The position numbers were made by a program, and so were the translations under genes. The notes beneath the pieces were generated by a model. The model saw only the letters and a list, made by a program, of their open reading frames with translations. It had not been told where the DNA came from and did not search any database. A stretch of 64,000 nucleotides of DNA, taken from NCBI GenBank assembly GCA_027924585.1, contig BSBM01000001.1, positions 54,950,501 through 55,014,500 of the forward strand, in the 5' to 3' direction. The stretch is from Larix kaempferi. Lineage: Eukaryota; Streptophyta; Pinopsida; Pinales; Pinaceae. Within the stretch, counting starts at the first letter, position 1. Every line of letters starts with the position of its first letter. Below, one piece after another: positions 56,654 to 64,000 of this stretch.

Positions 56654-59564
56654 ATGGATGATGCACATGATCCTTATGAAGTTGAGGTTGATGCAATGGG
56701 AGAGAATATACATATTGAGAATAAAGAGACAGAATCCAATGGTAGGATAAACCAAGTGACTCCCCCAGACATTGCAGAAACCATGAGGAGCCTAAGGGTG
56801 GAGCTGCAAAGTAATAGAGCATAAAATGAAAGGATGCTTAGAGCTCAAGAAGAGAAGAATCAGTTGAATGCAGCCATGATCCAAAGTCTGAAAAACATCC
56901 AGACAAATATCAACTTCATAGATCACTCAAAAAATTAGAAAAAGAGTGGGATTAGCTCAAGTAGGCATTCTCACAAGAGGTCCCATAGTTCCATAAGTAT
57001 TTCTAGAGATAGATCATATACTCCAAAAATATCTTCTAGTGAGTCATCTAAATCTAATGATTCCGCTGAAGGATCAAGCTCTTCATATCATAGAAAGAAG
57101 AGGAAGAGGTATTCAAATAACAACTCACATGAAGAATTTATAAAGGCCAAACCTCCCACATTTGATGGTGAGATAAAATTTGGTCAAGAAATTGATGCTT
57201 GGCTTCTTGGGATGAGGAAGTATTTCCAAGTCCAAGACTACTAAGGAAATATGAAGGCAAGAGTTTCTATATTCAATCTGAATGGAAGAGAATCTATATG
57301 GTGGGATCATCTTAGGAAAGTGAAGAAGATAAATGAAAGGAATATAGTGTGGAAGCAATTCAAGAAATACTTCAAGCAAAATTATCTCTCTAATAGGTAC
57401 TATGATGGCAAAATTAAAGAATTCCATGAGTTGAGTTTAGGTCAAATGACTATGGAAGAATATGAAAATAAATTTTTGGAGCTACTGAGGTATGTCAAGT
57501 ATATTCGGGATGATAAATTCAAAATTCAGCATTTTCTAAGTGGTATTCCCCAATCCTACAAAGATTGAATTGATTTTGATGAGCCTCAAAATATAGATGA
57601 TACCATAAGAAAGGCTAAGTATTGCTATGATCAATCCAAAAGAAAGCCATATTTCCAGAAGGCATGGAAGGACAAGAAGAATGAGAATTTTGAGAAAAGG
57701 AAGAAGGGGTTCAAGCCTCCTCATTTTAGAAATAATCTAAGACAACCCCCACAAGTTGTGACAACTCCCGCTACGATGATGGGATACAAGCCAAGAGAGC
57801 TAGGAGAGCCACTTCAATGTTGGTGATGTGGAGAGGACCATTTGCTTAGAAATTGTCCACATCAGAATGGGAGTGCAAAGCAATTTCAAAACATCTAAGA
57901 AGCTAAAACTATGAGTCAAGTGGAAAGGACTGCCGCTAGGATTTATGCAGCACTAGAGGACCTCCAAGCAGATCATCAATCAACTGTGGTTGAGGTTGAA
58001 GGTAAGATTGCTAAGCAGTCTATTTATATTTTGATTAACCCTAGATCTACTCACAGTTATATCAGTCTTAAAATTGTTGAGATTTTTGCTTTTAAGAAAA
58101 CCAATAATAGTAAATCATGGTTGGTCCAACTAAACACTAGAACCAAGAGAAAAGTTAGTGAAATGGTGGAGAAATGCCCATTAAAAATGGGTGGAAATTC
58201 CACTTGTGCAGATATAAATATTTTACCACTTGGTTCATATGGAATTCTCATTAGAATGGACTAGTTGGAGGGACATAGAGTTAAACTTGATTGCTACAAC
58301 AAGAGTTTTGAGTGCATTGATGATGAAGGAAACCCAAGGGTTGTGAAAGGAATTCCAAAGAAAATTTATGTTAGGCATGTTTCGGCCATGCAGCTGAAGA
58401 AGTTTTGTAGGAAAGGTTGTCATTTCTATCCAGCCCATATATTGGATAAATCAAAAAATTAAATTCCAAAATTTGAGTACTATCATGTTCTATAAGAGTT
58501 AAAGGATGTGTTTCCCAAGGAAGTGCTAGGACATTGATTTCACAATTGATTTTGTTCTAGGAGCTACACCAGTGTCTAAGACACCTTACAGAATGAGCAC
58601 ACCAGAATTATTAGCGCTGAAAATGCAATTGCAAGAATTAATGGAAAAGAAATACATAAGGCCAAGTGTGTCTCCATGGGGAGCACCTATATTGTTCGTG
58701 AAAATTAAAGATGGTACACCCAGGTTATGCATTGATTACAAACAGTTGAATAAAGTGATAGTGAAGAACAAGTACCCATTTCCTCGAATTGATGATCTTT
58801 TTTATCAAATGAGAGAGGAAAATGTTATTTCAATTATAGACTTGAGTTATGGTTACCATCAAGTAAGGATCAAGGAAGAATACATTCACAATAATTCCTT
58901 TAGAACAAGGTATGGACACTATGAATTTGTAGTGGTGCCATTTGGTCTCACTAATGCACCAGATACCTTCATCTGTCTCATGAATAGCATTTTCCACAAA
59001 TATTTGGACAAGTTTGTTCTTGTTTTTCTACATGACATTCTTATTTACTCTAAAAATGAAGAGGAGCATGAAGAAAATTTGGGGATAGCTTTGCAATTGT
59101 TAAGGGAGCATAAGTTGTATGCAAAGCTAAGCAAATTTGACTTTTATAGGAATAAAATTCATTATTTGGGTTACATTGTTTCAAAGGAAGGAATATCAGT
59201 GGATCCCACAAAGATTAAAGCCATTATGAATTCACCAACTACAAAGAATGTCACAGATGTGAGATATTTTATGGCTCTTATTGTTTACTATAGAAGAATC
59301 ATTTAAGGATTCTCCAAGGTGGCACACCGAATCACTTCTTTGCAAAAGAAGGGAACAATTTTTGAATTGACCCAGAAATATGAATAAAGCTTCCAGTTGT
59401 TGAAGAAGCTTCTAACAAGTGCTCCAATTCTAAAAATTGCAAACCAAGAAAAATAATTTGTTGTGTGTACAGATTCACGTAAACAAGGACATGGAGTAGT
59501 TATTATGCAAGCAAATCATGTGGTGTGTTATGAGTCTAGAAAAATGAAGGAGCATGAAAAGAAT
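56654..59564 (+). pseudogene. Gypsy gag-pol (Gag, protease, RT, start of RNase H), inactivated
   Basis: ATG 56654 opens MDDAHDPYEVEVDAMGEN. The capsid-like domain (AKPPTFDGEIKFGQEIDAWL … NGRESIWWDHL … MTMEEYENKFLELLRYVKYI) is at about 57140-57570. The zinc knuckle at 57818-57858 is C-W-stop-C…H…C, with CX2CX3HX4C spacing and a TGA inside. The protease motif at 58034-58048 is Asn-Pro-Arg-Ser-Thr where Asp-x-Gly-Ser-Thr is expected, so the catalytic Asp is gone. RT at 58572-59306 (PYRMSTPELLALKMQLQELM, DLSYGYHQVRI, VPFGLTNAPDTF) has Phe-Leu-His-Asp at 59025-59036 in place of FxDD. The RNase H start (VVCTDSRKQGHGVVIMQ, KMKEHEKN) is cut at 59564. Mostly one frame with in-frame stops and few shifts; many changes look like G-to-A or C-to-T transitions typical of decay at methylated cytosines (inference). 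Confidence 0.85.
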
Positions 59565-60268
59565 TGTAGTGCCCCTAGACTTGTGTAGACATTGAGGGCA
59601 CCTGCTGAGTGACCCGGCTGATTGAAACTTTAATTAAATAACCTTTTGACCTTATTTTTGAGGATGTGTATCTGAACTGTTGAGGTAAATAAATAATTGC
59701 ATATGTTAAACGATTAGCTATGACTATGGAAAATTATGTTGATGGATAATGCTTAACGACTAGCTGTATGGTGATTATGTATTTGGCGACGAAAGGTATA
59801 TTGGATAAGATAAATGAGCAGTTTGAATAAATCATAAATGTTTAACAATACTAGAGTTAGAAACCATATGATTATTGTTGAGAACAGTGATACTAATAAT
59901 TTGTTGTGAGAAGTGTGTGTAGAAACAAGTGAGACGGTTCACCAACGGACACACAAAGGAACATGAAGGGTCGTAGAGTACGGGTAAATCACACACAGGG
60001 GAAGCGACGACGATGTCGACTCCCGACAAGAATACCACGCATGAGAAGATAAGATTTGATCCGCTTGCTCAAGAGGAATGCGTGAGGGCGTACGAGGTGG
60101 GCCACGACGGAGTTGGTCACGTACGAGTTGAGGGGCGTGCAGTGAGAACGAACTCACTCCTCAGCGCCATTAGTCCCTAGATAGCATGTAGACGGAGGAT
60201 GGATGGTAACGATTCCTAAAATCCCTACAAGAGTTCCCGCAAGTCAAAATGGAAATATGGTGGCAGAA

Positions 60269-60441
60269 GGACCCAACGATGAGGTACCCTGTCGAGAACG
60301 GAAAGAATGGACGCAAGGACCCAACGAGGTGGTACCATGCCAAGGAATGGAAACCATGGATGATTGGACCCGACGGAGTGGTGCCATGTCAGAGAATTAA
60401 AAATTAAGGAACCAGGAGCCCAACGACGCGGCACCGTGATC
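60269..60441. repeat. Four 48-49-bp tandem units
   Basis: Units start GGACCCAACGATGAGGTACC (60269), GGACCCAACGAGGTGGTACC (60317), GGACCCGACGGAGTGGTGCC (60366), GGAGCCCAACGACGCGGCAC (60415). In one plus frame they give GPNDEVPC-like peptides. Confidence 0.85.
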
Positions 60442-61124
60442 CTAGTGAGTTTGATTGTTAAATTAAAATGCATAAAAACTTAGGAGAATAACTCTAGATT
60501 ATTACTTAGCAAATGCATAACAATAGATTAGACATTTGCACATGAATAGTTATTTTTGTTGAGCATTTAAAATAATAGAAATTATTATTTGGGAGCAAAA
60601 TAGATTAGACACCTAGTCAACTAAAAGCTAGGAGTTGATTAAAATATCTGGGGGACAAACTAGAGCAAACTTAGGGATGTAGGTGCACTTCCCAGAGAAA
60701 CTGACACTTGGATGGGTGAATGTTTTAATTAATTAAATAATTAAAAATATTTAATTATGCATGAAGCGACATGTGTCGCAAGAGATTTCCCTTTATAAGG
60801 AAGGCTTAAGGAATGGGTAAGGGGCCCATAATTTGGACGATTGTCGTAATTTTGAAGTGCCTCAAAGACTTGCTGCTATCTAAGGGTTTGGCTAAGAAAT
60901 CCTGGTGGGAGGGGAATCCCAAGCTGAATTTCTGAAATACATGTGTGAACTCTACGGCCCGATTAGCTCGGGGGTCTGGAAGGAAGAAGAGTACTTCCAG
61001 AGTGGTTGGGTGGTTAACCGAGGTGTCCTTCAGTGACCGTGGTGATCAACGACAGATTTGGAGCCGCGGCAAACGAGAGGATTCACTTTCAATTTGGAGC
61101 TACCGCCATTATAGGTTCTTATTT

Positions 61125-61330
61125 TTATTGCTGGAAAGCACATTTTTATTTCTGTTATTAAGCATTACAATCATTCTTATCTTATTGTTGGAAAGCACAT
61201 TTCTGATTTCTGTTTTGTTATTAAGCATTACGATTATTCTTATTTTATAGCTGGAAGGTGCAATTCTGTTTCTATTATTAAGCGTTATGGTTATAATTAT
61301 TTTATTGCTGGAAAGTACCTTTCGATTTAG
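61125..61330. repeat. Four ~58-bp tandem units
   Basis: Each unit has TTATTGCTGGAAAGCACATT, TTTCTGTTATTAAGCATTAC and a TTATTCTTAT spacer; starts near 61127, 61184, 61245 and 61302. Confidence 0.8.
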
Positions 61331-63188
61331 CTATCCAGCATTTGGTCATTATTACTTTAATGTTAGATTGTAGTGATTCTGTTAATGAAGATTCGCACCA
61401 GTACTAGTTATTGTTGGAAAGTTCATTTAAATCAACTATCAACATTCTGATCAGTTTCATTTCTTTCCCTCACATGTGATTCAGTTTATTAAGCATTCTC
61501 GAATTTATTTATTCAAATCCCGCCATTTCTATGTGGATGAATCTCATATCTCTGAAACTTTGTTTTACAAGTTTACTGTCTACCTAATTTGGGGATCGAC
61601 CCATGTCAAATCTTTAACTATGTGCTAACCATTGGTGAAGTTGCATAACGAAGACGCGATCGCTGCCTTATTCACAAATCTGTGTAAATCAACGGTTATT
61701 GTAATACTGGTTTTCATTGTGTAAGTTTTCGATCTGTAATTTGGCTAAACCCTGCGTGAATTTATCCATGTATTTGAATTTCGTAGCTGGGTAGTCCGAT
61801 CCGAGACTGTAGCTCAATTTCAATACTCGGAATTGTATCAATCATATTTTATTATAAAAAAAATCTCACTGTCGAATGGCTCTCGATCCGAGGCTGCAGT
61901 TTGATTATAGAACTCGGATCATTTCCTACCATATCTCTTTTGTATTTAGGAATTTGGTGATGAAATTGAAATCAGAATATTGGACTGGACTTTATAATCT
62001 GAAATTAGAGGTTGGATTGACGATTCAATTGGTTATAGATTGCGTTTGGTCATTATGGGTCTCTGTGTTTTGTTGCGGGTATATTGGCATTCAAGACACT
62101 TGGATCCGCTCCAGTACATATTAGCTTCTTACTACAAGTTCACCGAATTTTAGATCTACCTCCTTTTGCTTATCATCCATCACTTCGCTAATGTCCGGAG
62201 AGGAGACTGGCTTTTGGGACGGTCTCGGTACATAGCCTTGGGTTGATGTATGGTCTGACTTTAGGATTTGTTTCCCCTTCCGTTTTCTTTTAAACGATAG
62301 CGACCTGCGGAGATCATGACAGTTCCGAACAGAAATATAACCTCGTGATATCGGCGATGGATATCTATATTTTTTTGGTAGGAGACTTTCTGTTGTACGA
62401 TAGGTATGAACTCTACATTATCTATGCCTTCGGTAATTAACCAGGTATGTTTACGGTTATCGGTGTATAACTTGTGATTACCTGTATGTTTAGTTACCCA
62501 GATCGATTATACAAGCTGTACATTTTTCATGTTGAATCCCTGGACCAAATCGCATCAAGTGATCCATAGAAAAATTAGCATCCGGAAGAAATGCATGTCA
62601 ATTTGTTGTCTCTCTTTTCGCATTTTTTTTGTTAGGTAGAGCGACCACTATACCGTAATTATGAACGAAATTTACTCTAGCAAGTAACTTAGAATGTGAT
62701 CATGGTATCGCTGCTTTACTCTTGTTTTAGGGATCATTACAGTTGTAATCCTCTGTCACTATTTCGGTGAACTCCGCCTTCCCGCCTCACCCTTCAACTC
62801 CGTCAAAACCGTGATGCTCTTAATGCAGGGATTAGTAATGACCACGTCATTGTGTTGATAGCTGGAGCTTATCACGCATAGACAACTGGTCGTAACTGGA
62901 ACTTAAGGAGACCGACTCTTACCTCTGACTACCACCGTGTCACTTACTTGGTGGTGTTGTGTAGTGACAGTCTCTTTTTATAATTTCCTGTAAACTATTT
63001 TTTTTTGTCTTCATTAAATTTAAATTTGAATGATACGTAAGAATTTGAATTACGTTGATGCGATAACCTTGATCGATATGCTTTAATTCTAATAATACCT
63101 GCTTGCAAATATTGTAATTCGACTGCTGTTGCTACCTTCATACTCACCCGAGATGTGTTTCCCTTTTGTTCTCGGTTGCTCAAAAATT

Positions 63189-63545
63189 AAATTACCTTGC
63201 TGTAGAAACCATGCGAATCGATGAAAGAATTAATGATGCTATTTCGTTTCTGTTATACTGTTGACACATGTTGAATTTAAAATTACCCTTATTGTAGAAA
63301 CCATGCGAATTGACGAAAGAATTAATGAGGCTATTTCATTTCTGTTATACTTCTGACACATGTTGAATTTAAAATTACCCTTACTGTAGAAACCATGCGA
63401 ATTGATGAAAGAATTAATGATGCTATTTCGTTTCTGTTATACTTCTAACACATGTTGAATTTAAAATTACCCTTACTGTTGAAGCCATGAGTATTGATGA
63501 AAAATTTAGTGATGCGGCTCTATTTGCGTTATACTCCTGTTACGC
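63189..63545. repeat. ~92-bp tandem repeat, nearly four units
   Basis: AAATTACC starts at 63189, 63280, 63372 and 63464. Each unit contains TGTAGAAACCATGCGAAT, ATGAAAGAATTAATGATGCT and CGTTTCTGTTATACT; the fourth is more diverged. The period is not a multiple of three, so it is not a coding repeat. Confidence 0.9.
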
Positions 63546-64000
63546 CCTCAATCCGGTGCCATGTCATGCGGATAATAACTACTGTGCATGCGTAGTTATT
63601 GGATTTATTCTGACCATGTTTCTGTCAGTTGTTTAGTGAATATATTGGTGGATCAAATTGTTCTTATAGCTACCGCATTTGAAAGTGATATATGGTTTAC
63701 TCTGTGAAAGGGGGAATAAAAGTAATGCAGACTACTCTTAGTGTAAGTAAAATTGTTATTATAATATAAGGGTATATTCAGTTTCGTAGCAGACCACTCT
63801 TAGTTTAAGCTATTAGAAAATTGAATAGTATGTTTTTCTGGAGTGATTTCATTTAATTGGTATGTCGGTATTCATCTCTTATCATGATAATTTTAAATAT
63901 AAGGGATCATGGCTATATGCCCATTTGGAGTTAGGCCATTTTATTAATATTTGTTGTTTACTTCTGTTCATAAGAAATGGGTGAAATTTTACATTACATT

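Larger units (their letters stand above)
45109..59564 (+). mobile_element. Ty3/Gypsy element, split by two later insertions and truncated by the window
   Basis: The 5' LTR starts TGTAATACCCC at 45109, is interrupted by the 8.4-kb composite (45473-53913), resumes at 53919 and ends GGGTATGTTACA at 54986. The ends are imperfect inverted repeats of each other, which supports joining the two parts into a ~1.43-kb LTR. A Met-tRNA primer site follows at 54990. Gag, protease, RT and the start of RNase H are on the plus strand; at 59565 another LTR-like sequence interrupts RNase H. Integrase and the 3' LTR are not in the window. Confidence 0.75.
59565..64000 (+). mobile_element. LTR-like insertion in the RNase H region, running off the window
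   Basis: The Gypsy RNase H frame stops matching at KEHEKN and is replaced by TGTAGTGCCCCTAGACTTG, which resembles the Gypsy LTR start TGTAATACCCCTAG at 45109. A TATA-like CTTTATAAGG lies at 60790. No primer site, coding domain or second LTR was found up to 64000. The 3' part (61600-64000) could also contain ordinary intergenic or 5'-gene sequence; I see no supported gene in it. Confidence 0.5.

Noticed and set aside
63189-63545. Regular direct repeats resembling a CRISPR array.
   Set aside because: Units are contiguous ~92-bp tandem copies with no unique spacers, in plant DNA.

Overview
The window is plant nuclear DNA from a large, repeat-filled genome. It is AT-rich, has no dense coding, and contains plant-type LTR retrotransposons with initiator-Met-tRNA primer sites (TGGTATCAGAGC), chromodomain integrase, retroposon and tandem-repeat debris. 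No intact host gene, rRNA or tRNA was found. Decay, nesting and gene poverty would fit a gymnosperm or another giant plant genome, but the species cannot be fixed from the sequence.

Layout. (1) 34-8559: a complete LTR element with TSD CCTAA. It encodes only Gag zinc knuckles and a protease, followed by an array of hairpins whose arms change together. (2) 8560-16657: no recognisable gene; small repeats. (3) 16663-22834: a decayed minus-strand Ty3/Gypsy chromovirus. (4) 22881-24246: possible TIR element. (5) 25921-29335: a minus-strand non-autonomous LTR element with coiled-coil coding remnants. (6) 29336-32330: divergent repeats built on a recurrent imperfect palindrome. (7) 32566-40350: decayed coding stretches; three resemble the FCP1/NLI-interacting-factor phosphatase family. 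(8) 41517-43039: a retroposed insert with 17-bp target duplications. (9) 45109 onward: a plus-strand Ty3/Gypsy element whose 5' LTR is split by an 8.4-kb composite (45473-53913) and whose RNase H is cut at 59565 by another insertion that runs off the window.

The most unusual part is the composite at 45473-53913. A single TSD pair (ATAAG) encloses several copies, in both orientations, of a small LTR element family. Members share ~200-240 bp LTRs, a Met-tRNA primer site, a long C/T-rich leader, an A/T-rich block, one coiled-coil ORF, a hairpin with an AGGA loop, and a polypurine tract. No member encodes protease, reverse transcriptase or integrase. Two members carry the same 329-residue coiled-coil protein (one intact, one frameshifted); a third carries a different intact coiled-coil protein of 364-396 residues behind the same ends. 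They would have to be mobilised in trans by an autonomous Ty3/Gypsy element.

Relative order of events that can be read: the Gypsy element at 45109-59564 came first; the composite later landed in its LTR and another element in its RNase H. All Gypsy coding regions here are pseudogenes; the two intact reading frames are the coiled-coil ORFs.
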